DNA of 64,000 nt, from NCBI RefSeq assembly GCF_020042285.1, contig NZ_CP083388.1:894001-958000 (forward strand), given 5' to 3'. The position numbers were made by a program, and so were the translations under genes. Source of the stretch: Ferruginibacter albus (GTDB lineage: Bacteria; Bacteroidota; Bacteroidia; Chitinophagales; Chitinophagaceae). The notes beneath the pieces were generated by a model. The model saw only the letters and a program-made list of their open reading frames with translations. It was not told where the DNA came from and ran no database searches. This document shows positions 1-8,198 of this stretch, piece after piece. The number at the start of each line of letters is the position of its first letter. Positions within the stretch are counted from its first letter, which is position 1.

Positions 1-75
1 AGTGATGTTAGAATTTATAAAAAAGAAACTTTCATTAAATCTTTCTTTAGCTGAATATTTATAATGCGTTTTCAT
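1..75 (-). CDS. 5' end of an unknown gene, cut by the window edge
   Basis: An ATG on the minus strand at 73-75 opens a 25-codon frame that reaches the left edge with no stop. The peptide begins MKTHYKYSAKERFNESFFF. It follows the stop of the SprB-repeat protein by about 45 bp on the same strand, so the two could be cotranscribed. An A-rich AAAAAGAAACAAC tract precedes the ATG, as is usual for Bacteroidota leaders. No family can be recognised from 25 residues, and it could be a chance frame. Confidence 0.4.
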   Translation of the reverse strand, partial: MKTHYKYSAKERFNESFFFINSNIT

Positions 76-120
76 GTTGTTTCTTTTTAATTCAAAATTT
101 CATTTCTTCGAATTATATAA

Positions 121-1614
121 TTACTGTACGGATCTTGATTCACATCCGTTGGTATCCTTTACTCTTACTTTGTAAGAACCAACAGAGAGATTATTAAATG
201 TATTTCCAGTTTGATAAGTCGATCCATTATTAACCGAGTAGGAAGAGAATGTTCCACTTCCGCCACTTCCTGTAATTACTATTGTTCCATTATTAGCGCC
301 AAAACAACTGATATCTGTTTTTGTAGCAGCAGCAGCTGGTAATGTGAGATAATTTACCAATACAGAAGCGCTGCTTGAACATCCTCCATTGGTGATTGTC
401 CATGTATAATTATAAGTGCCAGATAAACTGGCAGTAGCTGTTGAAGAACCTGTACTGCCTCCACTGAATGTTGTTGTGCCTGGGCCGCCTGTTTGACTCC
501 ATAAGGCTGTACCTGTTGTTGGCGTGTTTCCACCCAATGACAACGTAGTTAAGTTTCCACATATATTTTGCGTACCTCCGACTGTAGCAGTTGTTCCAGG
601 AGCACTGATGGTTTGACTAGAAGAAGTAAATACTGAATTGCCGGGGCCTGTGCCTCCGCCATTGCCGGCAAACCAGGAAATTAATTCATCCACTACATCA
701 AATGTTAGATTATTTGTACCTGCTGATAATGGTGTTGTATAAGTAGGTCCCCCTGTTGCATTACTGGCTTGTATAGTAAATGAAAAAGTTCCTGTAGCGC
801 CGGGTGCAAGATTGTTAGCACTTGTGCGTACATGGTAGTCATCCCAGATAGTATTATTAGTGTTCCATTTTACTCCTAAATTAATTTGTGGCCATCCGGT
901 GGTCCAAGTAAGAGTACCGTTATTTTTAACTGTAATAGAAACAGTTCTTGTTTCACCCTGGCACCATGCAGATGAACCTGCATCCATTGAAATGAATTGT
1001 GATTTATAAGTACCCGAATAGGTTACAGCAATTGTCATATAATCAACAGAAGCAGTTCTGTTACTGCTGCTGTTGGTTTTTACTGATAGTGCAACGCCAA
1101 AGTTGGAAGAATTTATATCCGCCGGTGTTAACGTATTTCCCCATAAATTAGTTGCGCCACCATAAGTAGCGACAGCTTCCGAAGTGCTCCATGTTGATGT
1201 ACTTGCTAAACTACTCCCCACAATAGAACCAGCTTTTATTAATTTTATTGAGTTATCTATTATTCCACTTGAAGAAGAACTTCCAAAGCGTCCAACCGTA
1301 ACTGTTATACCTTTAATAGTTGCTTCGGTTGGAATGGTAAACCCATAATTTGTTGCCTGTAAATAATGAGATGCAGACGAACTGGTAACAGTAGCTGTTG
1401 CATAACTATTATCATTACTTATAACATTTCCAGGGTTGCTCCAACTAACAGATCCTATACCACTCCCATCAGCTCCAGTGTTAGAAAATCCTTCACCGGG
1501 TCCAACACTTGTTACTCCTGTTGTTATTTGTGCAAAAGAGGTTTGAACAAAAAATAAATTTGCGATCAGTATTGTAATTGCAAACAATACTGCCTTATTA
1601 TTTAATTGCTTCAT
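121..1614 (-). CDS. Secreted multi-domain surface protein (NBR1-like Ig, PKD-like, SprB repeat)
   Basis: Extracellular protein of about 497 residues. The start at 1614 (MKQLNNKAVLFAITILIAN) gives a clean signal peptide ending ..TSFAQ. The frame is open upstream to 1803, but that stretch is not signal-like. In order there is a beta-sandwich of unknown type, an Ig-like module with a TVKNNGTLTW motif as in NBR1-type domains, a PKD-like module with paired cysteines (QNICGN ... NGGCSSS), and one SprB-type repeat (DISCFGANNGTIVITGSGG ... VRVKDTNGCES). SprB repeats occur in gliding and adhesion proteins exported by T9SS. The chain stops directly after the first SprB repeat and lacks the T9SS C-terminal sorting domain such proteins normally carry. 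It may be truncated, or anchored some other way. Domain reading is by eye. Confidence 0.75.
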   Translation of the reverse strand: MKQLNNKAVLFAITILIANLFFVQTSFAQITTGVTSVGPGEGFSNTGADGSGIGSVSWSNPGNVISNDNSYATATVTSSSASHYLQATNYGFTIPTEATIKGITVTVGRFGSSSSSGIIDNSIKLIKAGSIVGSSLASTSTWSTSEAVATYGGATNLWGNTLTPADINSSNFGVALSVKTNSSSNRTASVDYMTIAVTYSGTYKSQFISMDAGSSAWCQGETRTVSITVKNNGTLTWTTGWPQINLGVKWNTNNTIWDDYHVRTSANNLAPGATGTFSFTIQASNATGGPTYTTPLSAGTNNLTFDVVDELISWFAGNGGGTGPGNSVFTSSSQTISAPGTTATVGGTQNICGNLTTLSLGGNTPTTGTALWSQTGGPGTTTFSGGSTGSSTATASLSGTYNYTWTITNGGCSSSASVLVNYLTLPAAAATKTDISCFGANNGTIVITGSGGSGTFSSYSVNNGSTYQTGNTFNNLSVGSYKVRVKDTNGCESRSVQ

Positions 1615-1803
1615 ATACGAAAACTTATTTTTACGTTGATGGATGATTGAAGGTGCTAAACGAAACTGTGTTGAAGTATTTACTGAGCTGAATTGTTTAA
1701 GAGAAGATAGCTTCTCCTTTAGATGCTTAACAGTAGCTGATCTATTAGTATTTAAAATTTTTAAAAAAATCATAACCAAAGATTTAAATGGCAGGTTAAG
1801 CAT

Positions 1804-2412
1804 GTAACCTATACCGTTAACTAATAAGAAATACTTTGGCTAATTACAGGATTCAGAGATTGAAATATTTTTGTAAGAATCGTAGTGGTAAATACAAAAG
1901 GATACTATTATTCATCCAGTTAACAACAAATGTCAAGTGCAATGAATTATTATTATTGAAGGTTATAATAAAAATTTACAGTGTAATTGGGGCGTTGATT
2001 ATTAAAAAGGAATCGGATGAGTAAGTGTAAGGGTTGATAAATGTAACAACAAAAATATAAACTTTTTTTAGATATCCAAATGTTTTATAAAAATAAATCG
2101 TATCGAATAACAATTTATTTTTTAGGAATAGCGTAATTCAAAATATTTAATATAAATACGCCTTATTTTAATTAATTAAAATAAATGCATTATTGTCGCG
2201 TTATGTGAATGGTATTTATCAAAGTTTTGGGCCTGGTATTTCTATACTGGGCATTTTATTTTAAAAGACGATAAGACAGCAGTGTCTCTTTTTTAAAAAG
2301 GTGCGTATCTTTCTTACTTCTTCTTACCGCTCATTTTTTTTACTAAGAAATGTTTTGATCTCAGAGACATCGTCGATCATTCTATTGTCAGTTATTCCAA
2401 AAAGAAAAAAGC
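1804..2412. other. Intergenic region, no convincing gene
   Basis: AT-rich stretch between the signal-peptide protein and the FISUMP remnant. A 62-codon open frame at 1836-2024 has no start context or recognisable composition, and I do not call it. The only signal supported is the promoter-like pair at 2050-2080. Confidence 0.5.
2050..2080 (-). promoter_or_regulatory. Bacteroidota-type promoter (TTTG-N19-TATTTTTG)
   Basis: On the minus strand TTTG (2077-2080) is followed after 19 bases by TATTTTTG (2050-2057). This matches the known Bacteroidota sigma consensus TTTG-N19/21-TAnnTTTG, including spacing. It points toward the SprB-repeat protein, and a transcript starting near 2043 would have a leader of about 430 bases before the start at 1614. 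Sequence match only. Confidence 0.5.
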
Positions 2413-2580
2413 TTAATCCCTAATACACCGAACGCTATAACCAACAGTCATGTTTGTACTTTGCCTGTATACATTGGTTTCATTATTGTATATCATTCTA
2501 TACCAGGCAAATTGCAGTGAAGGATCAGATAGACTGTACGGTCCGGCACTCCACCATGTGATGGAATTTAAGCAATAATC
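2413..2580 (-). pseudogene. Remnant of a Fibrobacter-succinogenes-major-paralogous (FISUMP) domain protein
   Basis: A 56-codon minus-strand frame bounded upstream by TAG and ending in TAA encodes the C-terminal end of a FISUMP domain. It has the hallmark WWSAG followed by a terminal GYSVRCIRD, which is the characteristic end of this family. The family is found in secreted lipoproteins of Bacteroidota and Fibrobacteres. No start codon or N-terminal part is present, so this is a decayed leftover. Too short to be a gene by itself. Confidence 0.7.
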
Positions 2581-2767
2581 CTATAGAATATATACATAGT
2601 CCAGCTAAGGAGTGTATCCGATTTCTAACTTTACTGAAATAGAAGATATGGATTTAAGTAAATCGTTACAGAAATAGTTATAGGAAAGCAACGTTCCTAA
2701 AGGAAACGTTGCTCGGAAAAAGACAAGAAGTAACATATATCAGAATCCCTTAAAATTTTCTTTGAAT

Positions 2768-3466
2768 CTAATAAATACTTTTTATAAGTCGTCCTCCACT
2801 ATAATATTCTTTTCTAATAAGCTGCCCTTTTTCATTGTAATAATTCCATTCCCCAATTTTGACGCTTATGACTGAAGGATATGAATTAGAAAATATAGAT
2901 GCCTTATAGTCTTTTGAGCTATCAATATCCAACTTATTTACTCCATTATATATAACTAGTCCTTTAAGACTGTCAATAGTCCGTTGATTATAATTTAAAT
3001 AAACAGTATCTAGCGGATTTAATTCGTCAATCATCAATATCTTATTTTGGTTAAGAACCGTATCTGCCCTAAGAAGGAAAAATAAAGTTTTACATTGTCC
3101 TTCGCTTAATAAATATCCATTAGGATAATATTCTTGCCAAACTCCTGATGGGCTATTCATAACATAAGTTGCTCCTTCTATTATTTTAAAATAACCATTA
3201 AGCTTAATGCAGCCAAAATGATCATCCCAATATTCAAAATATACGCCATTTTCATACACCAGCTTATTTAATATTTTATATTTCGTTGAATATTGCCCCC
3301 TTATTGATTTTTTATTACAAGTATCTATTTTAAATTGTACAATTCTATTATTGCTTATTTTTCTTTCGGTAATTTTATAGCAGTCTTGAATATACGTAGT
3401 GTCATTTTGAGCTTTAACTACAAAAGAAGTAATAAACAATGGCAGGAAAAAAATATTTTTTTTCAT
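2768..3466 (-). CDS. Secreted MORN/YwqK-type repeat protein
   Basis: 232 residues with a signal peptide (MKKNIFFLPLFITSFVVKAQ). Two MORN-variant repeats are visible: GVWQEYYPNGYLLSEG at about residues 107-122 and GEWNYYNEKGQLIRKEYY near the C terminus. They are of the kind seen in the 'toxin-antitoxin system YwqK family' proteins, which are usually secreted or envelope proteins of unknown function in Bacteroidota. It starts 7 bp after the stop of the 264-residue gene upstream (3474-4268), so they are probably cotranscribed. A second YwqK-like protein lies at 58478-59059. The specific role is unknown. Confidence 0.75.
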   Translation of the reverse strand: MKKNIFFLPLFITSFVVKAQNDTTYIQDCYKITERKISNNRIVQFKIDTCNKKSIRGQYSTKYKILNKLVYENGVYFEYWDDHFGCIKLNGYFKIIEGATYVMNSPSGVWQEYYPNGYLLSEGQCKTLFFLLRADTVLNQNKILMIDELNPLDTVYLNYNQRTIDSLKGLVIYNGVNKLDIDSSKDYKASIFSNSYPSVISVKIGEWNYYNEKGQLIRKEYYSGGRLIKSIY

Positions 3467-3473
3467 ATCATAA

Positions 3474-4268
3474 TTATGGGGTTACTTGAATGTTATTGGT
3501 TGTAGTTGGATTATTTACTTGATTTAATTCAAATGAAAATTTATCCGTCGAAGAAGTTTTGCTTCCTGCAGGCACATTACCAGTGACGCTAATGGTTACT
3601 GTTGTTCCAGGTGTAAGCTGAATTTGAGGTTCTTGACCAGGTATAGAATTTCCAGTAAAGGTTTGAATTACATTTCCTCCACCTGGTTGTGGGATAGTTA
3701 ATGTAAAAGTATTTATTTCTGACCCTATACTTTGATATGTAAATGCATATGCAGTAGTAGCATTAGGGTTAACTGGTGTAGGCGCTCCTGTTGGCACTCC
3801 TCCAGCAGAAGGGATAGTTGAGCCGCTTGGATTTGCATTTGGCACTCCTACTGAAAAAACATTTGTTGTCGACGTTTTGTCACTTGTAAGTAATTTGCCG
3901 CCAGCACCAATAAAATTCCCCATACTTCCCTGAACTGCTACATTTCTAACTGGAAGCGCTGGGGTATTATCAAATTCTTGAGATGCCCATAATTGTTGCG
4001 TACTCGAGTTTTGCTCACCTTCTCCAGGTGTAGATGCATCCATTATTATTGTAGGGTTTCTAATCATGGCAGGATATAGCCTCAAATATACTTCAAATGC
4101 CATTGGATTTTCCCCGTAAAGATTATCCAATTTATTACTAGGTTTATATAATGTAAACTGACTGTCTTCCGATATTTTTATTGAACTCAGATTAAATAAA
4201 TCATTGTTGAGATCGAGGGTAAAAGCATTTAGTAGTGAGATATACCTTTGTACCCTCTCTCTTATCAC
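3474..4268 (-). CDS. Unknown beta-rich protein with GTG start
   Basis: 264 residues with no family recognised. The start is GTG at 4266-4268, and an in-frame TAA lies three bases upstream of it, so no longer form exists. The N terminus (IRERVQRYISLLNAFTLDL) is charged and helical. The middle (about residues 60-160) is rich in N, P, G, S and T. The C-terminal 100 residues are beta-like with repeated V/I-T patterns. No signal peptide or membrane segment is seen. The first codons and the upstream region are duplicated in inverted orientation at 39745-39870, where the reading frame stops after 21 codons. The duplicate keeps the GTG and the TAA before it. Confidence 0.6.
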   Translation of the reverse strand: MIRERVQRYISLLNAFTLDLNNDLFNLSSIKISEDSQFTLYKPSNKLDNLYGENPMAFEVYLRLYPAMIRNPTIIMDASTPGEGEQNSSTQQLWASQEFDNTPALPVRNVAVQGSMGNFIGAGGKLLTSDKTSTTNVFSVGVPNANPSGSTIPSAGGVPTGAPTPVNPNATTAYAFTYQSIGSEINTFTLTIPQPGGGNVIQTFTGNSIPGQEPQIQLTPGTTVTISVTGNVPAGSKTSSTDKFSFELNQVNNPTTTNNIQVTP

Positions 4269-4392
4269 ATTTTAGTTTTACATCGATCAAGCAAGTCGTT
4301 AGTTAAGAGGCTAAGTTTCTTCAGCTACTTGTTTATTTTATTCTGATGAATACATGCAACCTTTTTTGTTATTTTTATATAAACCTATTACC

Positions 4393-4743
4393 ATGATTAA
4401 GTTTATACAAACCTTACCAACCATTCTTTTGTTGATAATTGCAACTTCTTTAGAAGTGAGCGGAGACGCCATAATAAGAAAGTGCATTTATGAGCATACA
4501 GGAGTAGCAAGAATAGTTTTTGCATTATCAGGTATGGTATTACTCTTTGGATATGGATTCTTTCTAAATCTATCTCCTGTAGAATTTGGCAGGATTGTAG
4601 GCTTATATATTGCAACCTTATTTATCGTATGGCAAGTTATCAGTTACCTAACGTTTAAATCAATTCCAAGCCTACCTGTTATTGTAGGAGGCACTTTAAT
4701 TGTAGTTGGAGGGCTAATAGTTACATTTTGGCAAACGAAATAA
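4393..4743 (+). CDS. Small multidrug-resistance-like (SMR/DMT) membrane protein
   Basis: 116 residues from the ATG at 4393. The frame is open from 4354, but those extra 13 residues precede a cleaner start. Four hydrophobic segments fill the chain, the topology of SMR transporters such as EmrE. The first helix holds SLEVSGDAII, comparable to the helix carrying the membrane-embedded glutamate that binds substrate and protons in SMR proteins. The last helix (VIVGGTLIVVGGLIVTFW) resembles the G-rich fourth helix. It could instead be a general DMT-family half-transporter. It is convergent with the receiver gene, and lies in the block that differs between the two inverted duplicates. Confidence 0.6.
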   Translation: MIKFIQTLPTILLLIIATSLEVSGDAIIRKCIYEHTGVARIVFALSGMVLLFGYGFFLNLSPVEFGRIVGLYIATLFIVWQVISYLTFKSIPSLPVIVGGTLIVVGGLIVTFWQTK

Positions 4744-4808
4744 TCTTTCTCCCAATGGTCTAATAGTTATAAATATGCTGCTAGTAACACTTCGCAGCTA
4801 TAATAAAA

Positions 4809-4834
4809 AAGCTCGGCTTACGACCCCCGAGCTT
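4809..4834 (-). terminator. Rho-independent terminator of the receiver gene
   Basis: AAGCTCGG and CCGAGCTT form an 8-bp stem. On the minus strand it is followed by TTTTTTATTA, downstream of the receiver at 4998-5360. In the inverted duplicate near 39280 the equivalent hairpin has lost most of its second arm. Confidence 0.7.
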
Positions 4835-4997
4835 AATATCAAAATATCTATCCCTTAAATAAATATCTAACAGTATATATACGCTGTTCTTTAATTATTA
4901 GTTTCAGATAAACCTTACATCTTTATATATATAACTTGCACAATTACCTTCATAGCAAACTATATCACTTTTAGACTACGGAGATAAAAATAAAAAA

Positions 4998-5360
4998 CTA
5001 TTTCTGTTGCATGTGATTATGTAAGGCAATTACTAAGTCAGAGATATTAAATGGCTTTTCTATGATGCCGTCTGCGTGAAGGGTTTTGTAATCTCTTAAA
5101 GTGGCTGGGCTGGCAGACATTAAGATAGTAGGAATATCCTTAGTGGAATCATTGGTTTTTAATTCATAACATATTTCTCTTCCATCTCCTTCAGATAGCA
5201 TAACATCGAGTAAGACAATATTAGGACGTTCAATATTTAATTCTTTTAAGAAAGAATCTTTTGTAGAAGTACAACGTACCTTGTATCCACGCATGGTAAA
5301 TACAACCTCTAGTACGTCTAATAATTCTCTAGAGTCATCTAATACAAGTATCGCAGCCAT
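4998..5360 (-). CDS. Single-domain response regulator (receiver only)
   Basis: 120-residue CheY-like receiver with no output domain. The acidic pair is D8-D9, the phosphoacceptor D52 sits in NIVLLDVML, the conserved Ser is S82 in ILMSAS, and the conserved Lys is K102 in EKPF. Such proteins act as phosphorelay intermediates or through protein-protein contacts. No kinase is adjacent, so the partner is unknown. A frameshifted copy in inverted orientation lies at 38757-39115. The leader holds a poly-T/A tract. Confidence 0.9.
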   Translation of the reverse strand: MAAILVLDDSRELLDVLEVVFTMRGYKVRCTSTKDSFLKELNIERPNIVLLDVMLSEGDGREICYELKTNDSTKDIPTILMSASPATLRDYKTLHADGIIEKPFNISDLVIALHNHMQQK

Positions 5361-5495
5361 TTGCCTTACATAATAGAAAAAGTTATTAATGGCTAACGGG
5401 TTAGTAGTGCAAAGCTAAAAAAAGTGATAAAAAAAATCAATATATCTCCATTATTTTTTTGCTTTAGGAGTGTCAAACCCTGGACAAGGAGGTAT

Positions 5496-5735
5496 TCATT
5501 TTATTTCGGGCAATGAATAAAATTCTCTTTTTTTCCCATCCACCCATGCTTGCATATCGGTAGCAGATTTCATATTTTTTGTCATTTCCGCCATAGATTT
5601 AATATGCGGTTTGTCTCCCTTTTCAAACATATCCATTGCGTGCCTTTTGCTTAATTCCGCTATCTTTTCAAATGTATCTGCCTTAAACTCCATATCACAC
5701 GCACCACCCAATTGTTTGCAAGTCATTTTTTTCAT
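5496..5735 (-). CDS. DUF1059 family small protein
   Basis: 79 residues with the DUF1059 signature: MTCKQLGGACDMEFKA near the start and a later EKIAELSKRHAMDMF segment, including the two conserved cysteines. DUF1059 proteins are small and cytosolic, of unknown function, and are often listed with stress-induced genes. The C-terminal third (KGDKPHIKSMAEMTKNM) is an extension beyond the core motif. The function is not known. Confidence 0.75.
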   Translation of the reverse strand: MKKMTCKQLGGACDMEFKADTFEKIAELSKRHAMDMFEKGDKPHIKSMAEMTKNMKSATDMQAWVDGKKREFYSLPEIK

Positions 5736-6034
5736 AAACTATTTTTTGCCGCAAACTTCTTTGCAATTTTTTTATCTACGAATTTCTTTTAGGTTGGAAC
5801 GCTCTCTGTTTTTCAATAACAAAATCAAGAAATGATCGTGCAGCTTTTATTGGATCTGTATGTACTTTTGCTTTAGCTTATTTCCAACAAAAATAACCCT
5901 TAATTTCTGTTACCTTTAATCCGTTAAAAAATTTAACATCTCAAAGTGAGACACTACCCGCATTTTCCACCTTTGGGTTTAATTCAAAGATAAAAATGCT
6001 ATCTATTTTGTACTTAAAGGATAGGTGTGTTTTA

Positions 6035-7426
6035 TTATTCTTTTATAAACCTATTAGTAAACAATTGTTTTCCATTCGTAAGCTGTATAAAATAAGAACC
6101 ACTTTTAATCCCTGCAATATTTATTAATTGACCTTCTTGCCAAAGTTGTTGCCCAACTGTAGCACCATTTTCGTTATAGATAATGATTTTTCCTGAAGAC
6201 AACGGTGATTGAAGCGCAATATTTGAGCTACTAGTTATAAAATTAGGAAAAACTTTTAGGTTTTCATTTTTATTAGCTTTATCAGTAATGCTTATAATAC
6301 TACTTAAAGAAGTATTGCCATTTAAGTCAATTGTTTTAATTCGATAGTAATTAGTCTCATTCTCCTTAATTATATCCGTAAACGAATAGGTATTGTTGCC
6401 TGTACCAACAGCAGGTATAGACGCAATTGAAATAAAATTGATACCATCTATTGATTTCTCTACTTGCATTTCTTTAGTATTTACTTCATTAGAAGTTGTC
6501 CATTTAAGTAATGAAGTATGATCTTGTATTGTTCCAGCAAATGAAATAAAACGTAAAGGAAGTATCGTATTAGTCTTTATATTTTGTACAACTAAATTAT
6601 CCGTTTCAAACCACGCTCCTTCAGATGGAGTGATGGTAAATGATGTAACGCCTTTAAAATAATTAGAATCAGGACTGTCCGCCATATCCACAAATTTTAA
6701 TTTTCCTGTAGTGTCACCAGTAACAAATGAAAGCGTATGAGAACCCTTCGAGCTGGTAATTGTATAGGTCACATTCCCTGAAGTCTGATTCGTAAGATAA
6801 AAAGAAGTGAGATCGAAGATATTGTTCCCTTGTATTTTATAGGTCGCTTTTGTTTCGCCATTCATGCCGAAATACAGAGCTTCACTGCCGATTTTATCGG
6901 TTTGACCTGAAACGTTTGCACTGGCACGAAACACTCCATCAGTAGCAGTAATAACTTGCATGGCACTGGAAGTAGCAGTGTTGGTAGCAGTCATGGTATC
7001 AGTATTAAATCCTGTATAGGTGCCGGAGGCAGATTCAAAATCATATATTCCTCCTACGCCTTGCAGAGATTTTGTGGTAAACGAAATAGGAGCAGGTCCG
7101 TAGTAAATTCCATTAGGATAGTAATTTATATAGCCTCTCATATAAATTACTGTGCCAGGAGGAAATGGTCCAGCATTTGCTAAATATCCTCTACCATTAC
7201 CCGATCCTAGTATTATCTTATTATCCGCAACTGTAGGATTAGTGTTAGTGGTGCTCCATACCACCCCTCTCTCTAAAATACTTCCTGAATTAGAACTGCA
7301 TTGTACCCCTACAGTGGCAGTCGTATATGATATGTCAGTAGGTGGTAGTGGAGTAACAACTATAACACCTCCACGAACAGTTAGTACAAATACTGCTGAG
7401 ATTATAAGTAATACTAGTGTTTTCAT
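6035..7426 (-). CDS. T9SS-exported surface protein with C-terminal sorting domain
   Basis: 463 residues. An N-terminal hydrophobic signal segment (about residues 1-20) is followed by an Fn3-like domain (residues about 23-120, RGVVWSTTNTNPT). Then come a beta-sandwich with YDFESASGTYTGF and a linker (LPLRFISFAGTI, EVNTKEMQVEKS). The last 75 residues are a type A T9SS sorting domain (LKVFPNFITSSS ... GSYFIQLTNGKQLFTNRFIKE). The protein should be secreted through T9SS and attached to the cell surface. It is a full-length paralogue of 56013-57413, with the same domain order and length. Its ligand or role is unknown. Confidence 0.85.
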   Translation of the reverse strand: MKTLVLLIISAVFVLTVRGGVIVVTPLPPTDISYTTATVGVQCSSNSGSILERGVVWSTTNTNPTVADNKIILGSGNGRGYLANAGPFPPGTVIYMRGYINYYPNGIYYGPAPISFTTKSLQGVGGIYDFESASGTYTGFNTDTMTATNTATSSAMQVITATDGVFRASANVSGQTDKIGSEALYFGMNGETKATYKIQGNNIFDLTSFYLTNQTSGNVTYTITSSKGSHTLSFVTGDTTGKLKFVDMADSPDSNYFKGVTSFTITPSEGAWFETDNLVVQNIKTNTILPLRFISFAGTIQDHTSLLKWTTSNEVNTKEMQVEKSIDGINFISIASIPAVGTGNNTYSFTDIIKENETNYYRIKTIDLNGNTSLSSIISITDKANKNENLKVFPNFITSSSNIALQSPLSSGKIIIYNENGATVGQQLWQEGQLINIAGIKSGSYFIQLTNGKQLFTNRFIKE

Positions 7427-7759
7427 ACAAAAGATAATAGTTATATGTTGTTTTAAAACGTATTATTAAAGTCTTTATTGCATTAATTAGATGTATTGGC
7501 ATTACATAATTGGGTAAAAATCTTACATAATTTATTGTCAGGCAACACCAGAAAGTCTTATTGCATCTACGCAGCGGTTTTTCATAGGATATTGGATTTA
7601 AAACAAGGGTGCATTTCTATGCTGCCCTTTTTTTAAAAGTTAACTTTTAAGGCATATCTTTATACGTATTACTTCTTTATAACAACTACCTTATTTTAGA
7701 AACCTATCAGCCCTGTTTAAGCTACTGTATTTTAGTATTACATAAGCCCAAAATTGTAA
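7427..7759. other. Divergent intergenic region
   Basis: Separates the minus-strand T9SS gene from the plus-strand receiver/kinase cassette and must hold both promoters. I see no exact TTTG-N19-TAnnTTTG match and no ORF or structured RNA here. Confidence 0.4.
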
Positions 7760-8149
7760 ATGCCAAAGATTTTAATTGTAGAAGATTCTGATGATTTACT
7801 GGATATGTATAAGATTGTATTCAGCAAATTCAAGTTTGAAATGACACCTATTTCAACGAAGGAAACGTTAGTAAGGCAACTTGTCCTTAATCGACCTGAT
7901 ATTATTTTACTGGATATCCACTTGAATGGTGAAGATGGACGAGAAATTTGCAAAGGGATAAAACAAAATAAGGAGTTTTCTAGCATTCCTATAATCATAA
8001 CTTCGGGCAGCACTGAAAAATTAGCAGCTTGTGCAGAATATTTTGCAGATGATGCACTTCAGAAACCATTTGATGTCACAGTACTTATAGAGAAAATCAA
8101 CACACTATTGCTAACCAACAAGGATGCTGCAAGTACCACAATAAAGTAA
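7760..8149 (+). CDS. Single-domain response regulator
   Basis: 129-residue receiver with no output domain. The acidic cluster is E8-D9 and D11-D12, the phosphoacceptor D52 is in DIILLDIHL, the conserved Thr/Ser is in IIITSGS, and the Lys is in LQKPF. It is the first gene of a receiver / kinase / receiver cassette (7760-9815), 49 bp upstream of the GAF kinase that most likely phosphorylates it. The HLNGEDGREIC segment resembles the receiver at 4998-5360. Confidence 0.9.
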   Translation: MPKILIVEDSDDLLDMYKIVFSKFKFEMTPISTKETLVRQLVLNRPDIILLDIHLNGEDGREICKGIKQNKEFSSIPIIITSGSTEKLAACAEYFADDALQKPFDVTVLIEKINTLLLTNKDAASTTIK

Positions 8150-8198
8150 ATAACAAGTACCTTTTTTTTGTATATTTTAAATTATCATTAAAAGCAAT

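Larger units (their letters stand above)
4230..5440 (-). repeat. Inverted segmental duplication, copy A (partner 38685-39870)
   Basis: Read on the minus strand, three blocks match the plus strand at 38.7-39.9 kb. They are the receiver gene with its leader (about 5440-4998), the post-gene region with its hairpin (about 4960-4800), and the tract from about 4350 through the GTG start of the 264-residue gene (about 4230). The block between the last two differs: an SMR-like gene here, an unrelated membrane-anchored protein at 39354-39713 in the partner. Boundaries are estimated by eye. Confidence 0.8.

Noticed and set aside
1836..2024. 62-codon plus-strand ORF
   Set aside because: No start context or family resemblance. 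It lies in AT-rich intergenic DNA.
5760..5900. Coding-like minus-strand stretch (VHTDPIKAARSFLDF...)
   Set aside because: About 33 codons between stops with no start and no recognised family. Too short to call even as a pseudogene.
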